The notes: generated by a model from the letters alone, not told the origin. 64,000 bases of DNA from Pratylenchus scribneri (GCA_030063045.1 JAQSEB010000114.1:1-64000), one strand, 5' to 3'. Positions 12,048 to 24,059 are shown, numbered from the stretch's first letter. Made by a program: numbers and translations.

Positions 12048-12240
12048 ACTCACATTCAGCAATTTTTGTTCCATTTGTCAATAATGTGCCATTTCCATTC
12101 GCAATTTGATCATTGCTTTTTTCCATCCGATTTGTTGAAATATTTGGGTCTCCGAATTTGGCAAAATTTGTGAACAATGTTCCAACAATTCGCATCATAT
12201 GCTTATCGTCCCAATTGGGTCGAAATTTAGAGTAGAGACC
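12048..12240 (-). pseudogene. Esterase exon-12 copy with lost acceptor
   Basis: Open and very similar to the parent ([20 protein letters not shown]), with a T|GTGAGT donor, but the acceptor reads TTTCCAC instead of AG. Splicing as in the parent is not possible. Confidence 0.75.
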
Positions 12241-12369
12241 GTGGAAATTATATTAGAAAATTAATAATTTTTTTAATTAAATTTGATTAAAAATTCATTA
12301 AAAAATTCCAAACAATTTAATAATTTTTTAAATTAAATTTTATTTAAAAATTCAATTAAAAAATATATT

Positions 12370-12592
12370 AATTCCTCCACAATATTTCCTCTGACCTTTC
12401 GAATTAAATAGCGCAAATCATGGCAATGTGTGGCCGCATAAAATGGCATTCGAATGCAAACAAAACCGAATTCATCCGCATTGAAATGTGTCATATTGTA
12501 GAGGAATATTTTAAGGCCATTTTTATTTTCCGGTGTCAACATTCCTTGGCAATAGCATTGCACCGAATTGTTAATCATCTCATCGCTGTGAA
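12370..12592 (-). pseudogene. Esterase exon-11 copy, open
   Basis: Open from LHSDEMINNSVQCYCQGM to [13 protein letters not shown] with an ATTTCAG acceptor and a K|GTCAGA donor. It keeps the catalytic histidine region. The flanking exon 12 cannot be spliced and exon 13 is frameshifted. Confidence 0.72.
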
Positions 12593-12599
12593 GGCTGAA

Positions 12600-14070
12600 A
12601 TATTTTTTAAATGTTTTTAAAAATTCAACAATTAAATAAATATTTTTATGTTATTTTTTGATTCACTCACAAAATTCTATATAGAAAAATTTTTCTGTAA
12701 AAATTTCAACTGTGTATGGATTTTTGGTTGATTCTTAAAATTTTTATCTTTTTTTTATCATTTAGATTTGGGTTTCTCGAAATTATTAAATTTGATTTTA
12801 TTTCATTTTTGATCCATTTTATATATAGAATTTAAGAAATAAAAATTTATGAGTTCAACATTTTTAACGGAGAAATTTTTTAATGAATATAAATTAATAA
12901 AATTCCAAGATTCTTCGAAAATTTAAAAATTTTAATTTTATTTTTTGATTATTTAACGCTTTGGTTCCCATGCGAACGACTTTTAATTTAGATTTAGTTT
13001 CTTTTTGATCAATTATATGAAGAATTTAGAAATAAAGATTTTATGAGTTTATAATTTTTTCAAATAATTTTTAATATACTTATTGTTAACCAAAAATTAA
13101 TAAATATCGAAAAAATGTGATATCATGCTTAGACTCCAATTTTTTAATTTTATTTTTTTTAAAAATTTTTTAGTATTTGGAATATTGCCCTGATGTTTAT
13201 TATTTGATATTATTTCATTTTGATAGATTTTATATGAAAATGAAAAAAGAAAAATTATATGAGTTCAATATTTTTTATCAGAGAAATTTAGAATTAACTA
13301 TTAATTATTTCTTTCGAGGTTTTAAATCCTATTTTATTTCAATTATGATCGGTGATATTGAGAAATTAAAAAGGAAAAATATTGTGAGATCAACATTTTT
13401 CTGGGATAAATTTTCAATAATTAATTAAATTATCCCTAAAATATCATAAATGTACTGAAATTTAAAATTTTTATTTTATTTTTAATTTTTTTAACATTTT
13501 GAGTGTCATTTGGTTTTTTTATTCTGTTTTTATTTCATTTTCGATGCATATAATATGAAGAATTTAAAAAAATTTTATGGGTTCAAAATTTTTAAAGATT
13601 TATTAATATTTAATGAAATTAACCATAAATTTAATAAATTTCCAAAAATGTTTTCTATCGACACCAAATATTTTATTTTTTAAATTTTTTAGCATTTTGT
13701 TTGTCACTTTCGCAAGTTTAAATCTGATTTTATTTCATTTTAATTGCTTTATGTAAAATTAAAAAAGGAAAAATATTATGAGTTGAACATTTTTTTCGAA
13801 GATAATTTTTATACTTGTTTAGTTTGCGTACCCTTCTTTCTCGGAAAAATTTTAAATTAATTATAATTTGAACAAAATTCCAAAAATATTCTGATTTATG
13901 AAATATAATTTTTTTTTGATTTTTTATCATTTTGGAATACACAAATTTTTTTTTGTCCCTCCCCAAATCGCCTTTTTTTGCAGCAAACTTACTCAATCAT
14001 TTCTCCTGGTGCTAGGTCATCTCCACAAATTCTGCAAATATAAGTTTTTGACTTCTAATAAATCAGAAAC
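12600..14070 (+). repeat. Type A slot-bearing repeat array
   Basis: About seven units. Slots include GTTCCCATGCGAACGAC (about 12964), AGTGTCATTTGG (about 13500) and TTTGTCACTTTCGCAAG (about 13698). Near-identical units recur at 18.2-19.4 kb in the same order, showing the array itself was duplicated. Confidence 0.75.
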
Positions 14071-15289
14071 CGGTTTTAGACCCTACAAACCTTATACCAT
14101 TTTGTAGATCTCATCGAAACGCATCGAATGGTATATAAAATATTCCAAAAATTTAAATTTTTTATTTTATTTTTTGATTTTTTTAACATTTTGAAATTGG
14201 GTTTCGTTTTTTAATATTCTGATTTCTTTCATTTTTGATATTTGATATGAAGAAATAAAAAAGAAAAAAAATTATGAGTTCAGTATTTTTTTTTGTCGGA
14301 GATTTTAAATATTTAATTAAATTAACTATAAATAATAAATTTAATAAATTTAATAAATTTCTAAAAAGCAATCCCTATGATATCAAAATTTTTATTTTTT
14401 TTTGTTTTTTAAACATTAATGAGTGGCCTGTCTTTTTTATTCTAATTTTAACCCGTTTTTGATTGTTTTTTAATGGCGAATTTAAAAAAAAATTTTTTTT
14501 GAGTTCAAAATTTTTGGTCAAAGAAAATTTTTAAAATTAAACTAAAAATGTCCGGAAATTTAATTATTCTTTAAATTTGATTTATTTTCCTTTTAGATCG
14601 GTAATATGAAGAATTAAAAAATATTATTATTATAAATGAATTCAATATTTTTTGCCAGGATAAATTTATTATAAATTTATAAAATTCCAAATATGTACGG
14701 AAATATAAAAAAATTTTCTTTTAATTTTTTAATTACGATTCTCTCTCGTTCATTTAAATCTGATTTAATTTATTATTGATCTATATTATATGAAATTTAA
14801 AGAAGAAAAATATTATGAGTTCAACATTTTTTTGTCAGAAATTATTAACCATAAATTTAATAAAATTCAAAAAATGTCCGAAAATTTAAAATAAAAAAAT
14901 CAAAAAATTTAAATTTCTAGATTTCCGAATATTTTTAGACAAAAAATGTTGAACTCATATAATTTTCTTTTTTAATTTCATATAATATGGTTCAAAATAG
15001 ACTAATATCAAATTATAATAATAATAACGGCATAACATTTCAAATGCTTAAAATTTAAAATAAAATAAAAAATTTTAGAGTCAGTATGAGGTCACATTTT
15101 TTTGATATTTATTAATTTATGCATATAATTAAATTTTAAATATTTTTAACAAAGATGTTGAACTCATAATATTTTTCCTTTTTAAATACTTCATATCACA
15201 TATCAAAAATAAAATCAGATTAAAAAGATTATCACTCAAATGCTTCACTAAATGTTAAAAACAAATAAATAAAAAATTTTAGTCACATA
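14071..15289 (+). repeat. Type A array continued, mixed orientation
   Basis: Starts with a scrap of the MITE family (TAGACCCTACAAACCTTATA, CGCATCGAATGGTATATA). Type A units follow to about 14.9 kb, then reversed units (GTTGAACTCATA) at 14.95-15.25 kb. Confidence 0.6.
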
Positions 15290-15290
15290 G

Positions 15291-15431
15291 GATAAGCATT
15301 TTGAAAGATTGTTTCGGATATTGGACGATAAACTGCTGGCAAATCTAAATGCAAAAATTTTGCGATCGATGACGATCCCACGCAAAGAGGAGAGCTTAAG
15401 GAAAATTCAATTAGAATACAAGAAACAATGA
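15291..15431 (+). pseudogene. Unrelated coding-like fragment
   Basis: A 46-codon stretch on the plus strand (starts DKHFERLFRILDDKLLANLN, ends RKIQLEYKKQ stop) with normal amino-acid variety and higher GC than its surroundings. It sits where an exon-11 copy would be expected, just before the intron-10-type sequence TTACGATAGCTAAATTTTC. A TAG lies immediately upstream, so it is a fragment, perhaps the last exon of a foreign gene. I do not recognise the family. Confidence 0.4.
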
Positions 15432-15469
15432 ACTCAAAAGGCGCAAATTATCAGTTTCAACCTACGAAT

Positions 15470-16535
15470 TACGATAGCTAAATTTTCCCTTTTATGTATT
15501 TTAAGTTGAATACAAATTTAATTTTTTATTTTTAATTATTTAGCATTTTGAATGATGCTATGTACAAGTTTAAATCTGAAATTATTTCATTTTTTGATCT
15601 ATAATATGAAAAGAAAAAAAGAAAAATTTTATGAGTTCAAAATTTTTTCCCATAGAATTTTTAATATTTAATTAAATTATTCAAAAATTAAAAAATGTTC
15701 CCTTACTGACCCCAAATTTTTTTTTATTTTTTTTTAACATTTAGACCGCGGCCTTTGCTTTTTTAAATCAGAATTTATTTAATTTTTGACAATTATTTGG
15801 GGAATTTAAAATTTATGATTTCAAAATTTTTTGGGAAAATTTGTAAATTAATTTTAAATTGAATAAAATTCCAATAAGTAAAAATCGGCTAATTTAAAAT
15901 TCTTATTTTTTTTAATATTTTGAATCACCATTCACCTTTTTTAAATTTGATTTTATCTCATGAATGAACCTTATTATATGAAAATTAAAAAGGAAAAATT
16001 TTACGAGTTCAACATTTTCTTGCAGAGAAATTTTTAAATTAGTTAAAATTGAATAAAGTTCCAAAATATTTGGATTTCGGAAATTTAAAATTTTTATTAT
16101 TTAATCTTTTTTGTTTTCATTTTGGAATTTCTATCTTAGCCTTTTTTATTTTAAATTTTATTTTTAATTTATTAAGAATTTTTTATTGGTTCTAAATTTA
16201 TTTGGAAGAATTTTTAATATTTAATTTAAAAAACCACGAATTTATAGAACGAACTAAAAATTATCTTTGCAGAAATTTATGGTAAAAATATATGAATTTT
16301 GGGATGACCGCAACTTTTTTTTAAATTTATTTTTTTGTTTTTTAGCATTTTATTTGAACAAAATCTGCTTCTTTTAATTTAGTTTTATTTCATTTTGACG
16401 ATTATATGAAGAATTTAAAAGGAAAAAATTTTATGAGTTCAACATTTTTCAATTCAAAAGTCAAAGAAATTATTATATTTAAATTAAATTGATCATAAAT
16501 TTTAAAAAATCTCAAAAAATTCTTTGCTAAATTTA
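15470..16535 (+). repeat. Type A slot-bearing repeat array
   Basis: About five units. Slots include AATGATGCTATGTACAAG (about 15546), ACCGCGGCCTTTGC (about 15747) and TTTGAACAAAATCTGC (about 16350). Intron-10 position before an exon-10 copy. Confidence 0.75.
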
Positions 16536-16540
16536 CCGTA

Positions 16541-16685
16541 AAAATGCGATGGACATTGTAGAGGATTATTTATGTCCACTCCGTCCAAATACATTTGTTC
16601 ACGTTGTTTTCTCCTCTCCTCCGCCATTGTCGTCCCTTTAGGCCCATCGGCAATGTAAATTCGCAATTATTTTCGTAATGATCTT
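16541..16685 (-). pseudogene. Esterase exon-10 copy with stop
   Basis: Exon-10 homology ([18 protein letters not shown]) with a TAA at the position of RKYL and loss of the 5' part of the exon including its acceptor. Confidence 0.78.
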
Positions 16686-16755
16686 AAATAAAAATAAATA
16701 AAAAAAAATTATTAATAGAATAATTCCAAATAATTTTTTTTACATTATTTAAATG

Positions 16756-17022
16756 TCAGGAAATTCCCTCATCAAAAAGCAATGCTTCGAATTCGGTGCC
16801 ACCAATGATCACCTCCAATTTTGGACCATCCCCTTGACTAATTCGACGCCTCAATTCGGCCACTGGCTCCGGAATTAATTCACCATCCACCATTGGGCAA
16901 AATTCCAATCCTTTTCTATGCCGATTGAAGGCGGATTTTCCAATGAGCGGTGCTGTTTTGGGCTGGTATTGAACGAAGAAAAGCTAACAAAGAGTCCAAA
17001 TCCGAATCGGCGGATATTTGAG
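16756..17022 (-). pseudogene. Esterase exon-9 copy, frameshifted
   Basis: Full-length exon-9 homology, but a deletion in the [10 protein letters not shown] region shifts the frame, the acceptor is lost, and the parent GT donor is AT (TTTTTGATGAGG). The 3' part retains the [12 protein letters not shown] codons. Confidence 0.78.
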
Positions 17023-17029
17023 AGGAAAT

Positions 17030-17925
17030 TAAATTTTTAAATAATGAAAAAATTAAACTCATAAAATTTTATTTTAATAATTTAATAAAATCAGAAAAAT
17101 AAGTGTAAAAATTAATTAAGAATTGGCAGTAGATTTGTGTTCAATAAAAATGAAGAATTTATAAAAATTAAATAATTATATAAAAAAAGCATTGAATAAA
17201 AATTAAAAAGTTTTAAAAAATTATTCTTATAATCAAATAAAAAAATTAAATATTATTAATTAATGGGAAAATGCACTCATAAAATTTTTATTTTAGAAAA
17301 TATATAATTCTGAAAAGTAGAAAATAATTTATAAAAAGAAAAATGTCGTCTATACAAAAAAAAATTTAAAATAATATAATTTAAAAAATTTATTCTAAAA
17401 AAATTGGTATTAATTAGTAATCCATATATTTTTTTACAACAAATTTCTGCAAAGATATTTTTTGATTAATTAATTATTAAAAATTTCTACGAACATGAAT
17501 GAGTTGGAATCTGAGTCAGACAGAGCCTATTTGAGGAGGGATTTTTTAAAGAAATATTTAACTAAAATAAAATTTTTTTATAGAAAAAATTGCACCGCAT
17601 AAAATATTAGATCTTAAATTTTTTAAATCAGAAAAATAATTGAAAAAATCGGGAAAAAAATTATAAAAAAATGTATGCAATAATAATGTGTAAAAATCTA
17701 AAATTTTTGTATAAAAATTAAAAATACATGAAATCTCTCAATCAAATAGAAAAAGATTAAAAATTTTTTGAAAATGCACCAACTCATAAAATTTTCTTTT
17801 AAGAAATTTCATAAATCAGAAAAATAGATGTTAAAATCATTTTTAAAAGAAATGCCAACGAACAAAAAATTTTGTAAATCAACTAACATTTAAAATGTAC
17901 ATTAAATAAAACTAGTGTGGCAGAG
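17030..17925 (-). repeat. Type B slot-bearing repeat array
   Basis: Four units or so with AACTCATAAAATTTT anchors in the intron-8 position. No exon 8 follows; instead a GC-rich joint leads into an exon-11 fragment. Confidence 0.7.
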
Positions 17926-18005
17926 CCCCACTGGTTTAAAGCATACTTCCGCGTCGGAAAAAGTGCGGGGCGCTTTAAGGTAGGTACCCCAGTCATGTTA
18001 TTACT
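17926..18005. other. GC-rich joint of unknown origin
   Basis: About 80 bases far richer in GC than anything around them (GTGGCAGAGCCCCACTGG, GTGCGGGGCGCTTTAAGG). Two TTTAAAGC/GCTTTAA halves could pair. It links intron-8-type repeats to a truncated exon 11, so it marks a rearrangement or a small insertion. Confidence 0.5.
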
Positions 18006-18009
18006 TATT

Positions 18010-18108
18010 ATTCATGGCCATTTTTATTTTCCAGCAACAACATTCCTTGGCAATAGCGTTGCACCGAATTGTTAATCATCACATCGCTGTGAACTGTGAA
18101 GGCTGAAA
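18010..18108 (-). pseudogene. Esterase exon-11 fragment
   Basis: The first third of exon 11 ([14 protein letters not shown] region) with an acceptor region disturbed by a GTGAACTGTGAAGG duplication. The rest, including the histidine, is missing. Confidence 0.75.
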
Positions 18109-18114
18109 TATTTT

Positions 18115-19915
18115 TTTAAATGTTTTTAAAAATTCAACAATTAAATAAATATTTTTATGTTATTTTTTGATTCACTCACAAAATTCTATACAGAAAAATT
18201 TTTCTGTAAAAATTTCAACTGTGTATGGATTTTTGGTTGATTCTCAAAATTTTTATCTTATTTTTATCATTTTGACTTGGGTTTCTCGCAATTATTAAAT
18301 TTGATTTCATTTTTGATCCATTTTATATGTAGAATTAAGAAATAAAACTTTATGAGTTCAACATTTTTAACGGAGAAATTTTTAAATGAATATAAATTAA
18401 TAATATTTCAAAAATATTCGGAAATTTAAAATTTTTATTTAATTTTTTTGATTATTTAATATTTGGGAATCGACGCAGCTAAGCTACTTTTAATTTGGAT
18501 TTAATTTCTTTTGATAAATTATATGAAGAATTAAGAAATAAATATTTTATGAGTTTAAATTTTTTTTCAAATAATTTTTAATATAATTAATAAATATCAA
18601 AAAATGTGTTGTCATGCTGACCCCAAATTTTTTTTATTTTTTTTTTTCAATTTTTTTAGTATTTGGAATATTGTCCTGATATTTATTATTTGACATTATT
18701 ATATTTTTGATTCATATTATATCAAAATTAAAAAAGAAATATTATATGAGTTCAATATTTTTGTCAGAGAAATTTAGACATAACTATTAATTATTTCTTT
18801 CGAGGTTTTAAATCCTATTTTATTTCAATTATGATCAATGATATAGAGAAATTAAAAAGGAAAAATATTATCAATAATTAATTAAAATATCCCTAGATTA
18901 ATATTTAAAATATCCTGAAATTTTAAAATTTTTATTTTATTTTTAATTTTTTAGCATTGTGAGTGAGTGTCATTTGGTTTTTTTATTCTGTTTTTTTTTC
19001 ATTTTCGATGGATATAATATGAAGAATTTTAAAAAAAATTTTATGGGTTCAAAATTTTTAATCAGTGATTTATTAATATTTAATTAAATGAACCATAAAT
19101 TTAATAAATTTCCGAAAATGTCTTCTGTCGACACCATAAATTTTATTTTTTAAATATTTTAGCATTTTGATTTTCGTTTTCGCAAGCTTAAATCTGATTT
19201 TATTTAATTTTTAATTTTTTAAGTAGAATTTAAAAAGGAAAAATATTATGGGTTGAACATTTTTTGCTAATTACTTGTTTAGTTTGCGTCCCCTTCTTTC
19301 TCGGAGAAATTTTAAATTAATTATAATTTGAATAAAATTCCAAAAATATTCTGATTTATGAAATAAAATTTTATTTTTTTTATTTTTTATCATTTTGGAA
19401 GAGTTCAATTTTTTACAGAATTTGTTAAATTAATTATAAATTGAATAAATTTGCAAAAATATCTGGAAATAAAATTTTAAATTTTAAATTATTTTACCTT
19501 TTTGACTGTTGTTTTTGGAAGTTATTTAAATCTGATTTTTTAAATTATGATCGGTAATATGGAGAAATTGGGAAATAAAAATAACATTTTTTTTGTCATG
19601 AAATTTTTTTAAAGTTACTTAAATCACTCATAAATCAATAAAATATCAAAAATTATTTAATGCTGAAATTTATTGTATTAAAAAAGCATATGGATTTAGG
19701 TTGACTCCAGCTTTTTTGTTTTTTCTTGTATTTTTTTTAAATTTGAATTTCTGCTTCACTTGGTTATAATTTGATTTTATTTAATTTTTTGACTGTTTTA
19801 AGAAGAATTTAGAAGGGAAAAATATTATGAGTTTAAATTTTTTGATGAAAAAGTCAAAGAAAATTTTTACATTTTCAATTAAATTACCATAAAACTATCA
19901 AAAAAATGTTTTCTT
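18115..19915 (+). repeat. Type A slot-bearing repeat array
   Basis: About eight units, the first five in the same order and with related slots as 12.66-13.9 kb (for example the GGGTTTCTCGCAATTATTAA slot against the version at 12770). No gene seen. Confidence 0.75.
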
Positions 19916-19921
19916 AAATTT

Positions 19922-20112
19922 ACCGTAAAAATGCAATGGACATTTGTAGGGGATTATTTATGTCCACTCCGTCCAAATACATTTGTTCTCATTGTTTTCC
20001 CCTCTCCTCCGCCTTTGTCGTCCCATTAGGGCCATCGGCAATGTAAATTCTCAAATATTTCCGTAATGACATTAAATCCGATTGATTTCGGCCAAGGGCA
20101 ACTTTTTTGGAA
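19922..20112 (-). pseudogene. Esterase exon-10 copy with stop
   Basis: Full exon with good acceptor (AAAAAAG|TT) and donor (CG|GTAAAT), but a TGA replaces the cysteine codon after KQ (parent KQCEQ), and TMAEER reads TKAEER. Confidence 0.78.
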
Positions 20113-20119
20113 ATTTATT

Positions 20120-20345
20120 TAAAATTAAATTTTTCAAAATTTTTTATTTATTTTTAATAAATTTTACAAAATTTTTAATATAAAATAAATTATTTATAAT
20201 GAGTAAGTAAATAAAGCGATTTTTCAATAAATTTTTCCTTTAAATTATAAAAATAAATTCGAAAATTATTTATAAAATTTCTTAATTATAAATAAATAAA
20301 TAAATTATTAAGAGAATAATTTAAATAATTATTTTTTAATTTATT
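20120..20345 (-). other. Intron-9 equivalent
   Basis: Very AT-rich sequence between exon-10 and exon-9 copies; no repeat anchor or gene seen. Confidence 0.5.
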
Positions 20346-20353
20346 AAATTTAA

Positions 20354-20618
20354 GACAATTCCCTCATCAAAAAGCAATGCTTCGAATTCGGTGCCACCAA
20401 TGATCACTTCTAATTTTGGACCATCCCCCTGGCTAATTCGATGCCTCAATTCTGCCACTGACGCCAGAATCAATTCACCATCTACCACTGGGCAAAATTC
20501 GAGTCCTTTTCGGTGTCGATTGAAGGCGGATTTTCCAATAAGCGGTGCTGCCAATTTTTTAGCTAGCATTGAACGAAGAAATGCCAACAAAGAGCCCAAA
20601 TCAGAATCGGCACCTATT
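20354..20618 (-). pseudogene. Esterase exon-9 copy, open but donor lost
   Basis: Open from the CAATAG acceptor through [20 protein letters not shown] to [12 protein letters not shown]. The residue region of the catalytic acid is kept. The parent donor G|GTGGGA is G|ATGAGG here, so the exon cannot be joined in the parental way. Confidence 0.75.
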
Positions 20619-20624
20619 GAGATA

Positions 20625-21412
20625 GAAGGAATTTTTATTTATTTTTTTAAGTAGAAAAATGCAACTCATAAAATTTTTAGTTTAATAATTTAATAAAATC
20701 AGAAAAGAAGTGTTAAAAATAAAATAGAAACGAGTTTGAAATTCAAATAAAAATTAAATTTTAAAAATTAAAAAAGTATAAAAAAACAGCATTGAATAAA
20801 AATATTTTTAAAAATAACAAATAATTTACTCTCATAATCAAAAAAAAGACTAAAAATTATAGATTAATTAGAAAATGCAATTAATAAAATTTTAATTTTA
20901 TTAATTTCATAAATCAAAATAAATGCTTAAAATTATTTTTAAATATTTAAAGAATATCATTATAAAAATTTTTAAAAAATGCATTATTAAAAATGAGAAT
21001 TTAAAAAATTTTTTGGAAAAAATGTGGGAACAAACTACACTAATACCGAAAAAAATTTTAAAAATTAAACGAGAAAATGCGACTCATTAAATTTTCATAT
21101 GAGAAATTTCATAAATCAAAAAAAAGTTCTAAAATGATATAAAATTATAGATGTGTATGTTTAAAAAAAATTATAAAAATAAAAAAAATTTAAAAAATGC
21201 ATTTATTAAAAAATGAAAACATTTTTAAATATTAAAAATATATAAGATACATCTCTCAAACAAATAAAAAATAATTTTGGAAAGTGTAACTCATATAATT
21301 TTCTATTTATTAATTAATAATTGCAAAAATAATTGGAATGAATTTATAGTGAAGATAAAATTTCGAACAAAAGGGTATAAAAAAAATTAAAATATTTTTA
21401 AAAAATTAAAAT
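20625..21412 (-). repeat. Type B slot-bearing repeat array
   Basis: About four units in the intron-8 position with ATGCAACTCATAAAATTTTT and CGACTCATTAAATTTTCAT anchors. Confidence 0.7.
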
Positions 21413-21415
21413 TTA

Positions 21416-21543
21416 CCTTTCTATCCCATTTTTATTGCCATTTGTATTGGGGTGCCCTATATTCGTTACGTGTTATGTCTTCAGGAAAGCCCAGTCCGTG
21501 CTTCCATTTCTGTCCATCAAAATTACTCGTTTGAATAACTTTA
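21416..21543 (-). pseudogene. Esterase exon-8 copy with stop
   Basis: Exon-8 homology (FKRVILMDRNGSTDWAFLKT) followed by TAA. The acceptor region lost the GT after AAG and a further indel spoils the 3' part. Confidence 0.77.
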
Positions 21544-21544
21544 G

Positions 21545-21832
21545 ATTTTATAATAAGGATTTAATTCTAATGAATAAATATAAATATTTTGAAATTCAAT
21601 CTATTTATAATTTTAATCGGTTTTGAAGGAATTAATTTCTATTTTAATTCCGCCTTATTTTTTAAATTTTTTATTGTATAAAATGAATCAATTTTATTAC
21701 AAATTTATTAAAAAATAAAATAATATCAAAAAGGGAGAAAAGGTGATACTATCAAGAATAGATATTGAAAGAATAAAATGGGTAAATTTTGGTTTATGAA
21801 ATTCTTTTGTACAAATTTTAATTGAGCAATTA
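21545..21832 (-). other. Tandem-duplication joint 3
   Basis: Same order of landmarks as at 4.86 and 10.99 kb, joining the intron-7 side of exon 8 to the 3' flank of an exon 13. Distance to joint 2 is about 10.6 kb, and to the matching point in parental intron 7 about 9.6 kb. Confidence 0.65.
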
Positions 21833-22011
21833 ATTCAATTTCTTTTCTTGTTCACTGTTCACTTTTTTTTTCTTCCATTTTCTTCCAAAATTCAAATCTT
21901 CTTCTTTGATAATCGGAACACATTTTTGGCTCAAGGCAAAATTCCAAATGACGGTAAGTGTCTTGATGGTTGATTGGAAGCCATTCCACAGCAATTTTGG
22001 CTGATGGCAAA
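21833..22011 (-). pseudogene. Esterase exon-13 copy, open
   Basis: Reads LPSAKIAVEWLPINHQDTYR, then HLEFCLEPKMCSD, and stops after EEKKSEQ owing to a small duplication of the GTGAAC block. Acceptor TTTTTAG is present. Confidence 0.72.
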
Positions 22012-22029
22012 GCTAAAAATAGTAAGGAA

Positions 22030-22970
22030 TATATGATAATAAAAAATGGAATTATTTAATTTGAACTAATTATAAAACGAAAAAAAAAAATTCAAAAATT
22101 GAAATTTAAAATTTTTATTTTATTTTTTTTTAGCATTTTGTTCTCCTAAACATCTTTTAAAATTAAATTTTAATTCATTTTTGATCGTTTTATGAAAATT
22201 TTAAAAAGAAAAAATTTATGAATTCAACATTTTTTGTCAAAATATTTTAAATTTATCAAAAAATTATCCCCTATTAATACAAAAATTTTTTATTTAGAAA
22301 ATTTTATTATTTTTAATTAAATTAACCATAAAATTAATATATTTCTACCATAGTGCTGACTGCTGCTGATCCCATAATTTTTATTGTTTTTTTAACATTT
22401 AGTCATTGGTCTGCCTTTTTTTTTATTATGAATTTATTTCATATTGATTTTTTTATGACGAATTTAAAAAAGAAAAATTCTTTGAATTCAAAATTTTTGG
22501 TCAAAGAATATTTTTCACATTAACTAAAAATCGGAAATTTAAATTTTTGTTTTGATTATTTAATGTTTTGGATTCCACGATCCTTGCCAGCTGCTTTTAT
22601 TTTGGATTTGTTCCTTTTTTTATCTATTATATATGAAGAATTAAGAAATATAAATTTTTTGAGTTTAAAATTTTATGTCAAAGAATTTTAATTTATAATA
22701 AATTAAACTTAAATTATTAAAATTCAAAAATGTCAAGTAGAAATTTAAAATTTTTGTTTTATTTTTTTTGTTTATTTTTTAAGCATTTTGGAATACAATT
22801 GCAATCGGCTTTAATCTGGATTATATTTCATTTTTGATCGATTATTTAGAGAATTTAAAAGAAAAATTTTATAAGTTTAACATTTTTAATTCAAAAAGTC
22901 AAAGAAAATTATTTAATTAAATTAAATTAACCATTAATTTAATAAAATCAAAAAATTATCCTGAAATTTT
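22030..22970 (+). repeat. Type A slot-bearing repeat array
   Basis: About four to five units. Slots include TTCTCCTAAACATC (about 22140) and GAATACAATTGCAATCGGC (about 22790). Leads into a truncated exon-10 copy. Confidence 0.72.
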
Positions 22971-22975
22971 AATTT

Positions 22976-23045
22976 ACCATAAAAATGCAATGGACATTTG
23001 AAGAGGATTATTTATCTCCACTCTGTCCAAATACATTTGTTCAGC
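22976..23045 (-). pseudogene. Esterase exon-10 fragment
   Basis: The last 70 bases or so of exon 10, broken off after the CAAATACATTTGTTCA block. A non-homologous stretch containing GTGTGACAAACAAAACGTTG follows. Confidence 0.7.
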
Positions 23046-23109
23046 TCAATCCATCCATATAACATTGAGAAAACCGTGTGACAAACAAAACGTTGCGGAC
23101 ACAGATCTT

Positions 23110-23985
23110 TAAAATTATATATAGGATTGAATAAAATAATATTCTTTAAAATTTTTATTTTTCAAACTTTTTTTAGCATTTTGGTGCCCTATTAGTAATT
23201 ATTAAATCTTATTTTATTTCATTTCTGATCAATTTTATATGTAGAATTAAGAAATAAAAATTTATAAATTCATAATTTTTTTCGAAGAAATTTTTGAAAT
23301 TTTTAAATTAGCTATAAATTAATAAAATTCCAAAATTGTTCGAAAATTTAAAATTTTTATTTAATTTTTGATTATTTAACATTTGGGATTCGACGCTGAA
23401 TCCTAAAATTTATTTTTTATATTTTTAATTTTTTAGCATTTGGAATCTTCTGTGATTTTTATGATTTGAGATTATTTCATTTTTGATCCATTTTACATTA
23501 AAATTAAAAAAGAAAAATTATACGAGCTCAACATTTTTTGTCAGGGAAATTTTAATTGAACAAAGTTCCAAAAATGTCCAGTAATTTAAATTTTTATTTA
23601 ATTTTTAGCATTTTGATTGGTTTTTTCATTTATGATCGATAATATGAAGAATTTAAAAAGAAAAAATTTTATCGATTCAGAATTTTTGTGTAAAGAAATT
23701 TTTAATATTAAATTAAATTATCCATAAATTTAATAAAATTCAAAAATAGTCTCTACTGATCCCTAAATTTTTTATTTTCATTTATTATTTTTTTAGCATT
23801 TTGAACGATTTGTCTACCTTGCTTAAATCTGATTTTACTTCATTAATGATTTATATTATATGAAATTTAAAGAAGAAAAATATTATGAGTTCAACATTTT
23901 TTGTTAGAAAATTTTTAAAACTGTAAATTTAATAAAATTTTAGAATGTCCGGAAATTTAATTTTTCTTTAATTTTTTTTCCATTA
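23110..23985 (+). repeat. Type A slot-bearing repeat array
   Basis: About four units. Slots include GTGCCCTATTAGTAATT (about 23182) and AACGATTTGTCTACCTTGC (about 23802). Confidence 0.72.
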
Positions 23986-24059
23986 TTTTGGGTCCAGTCG
24001 TACTGCGACACTTGCGGACGAAAGAGTCTGCTGGAGCCGAAGATGGTAAAGCTATTGTT

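Noticed and set aside
20354..20618. AT-AC (U12-type) intron at the exon-9 copies
   Set aside because: The ATGAGG or ATAAGA sequence does not match the ATATCCTT donor of minor introns, and the intact gene has GTGGGA.
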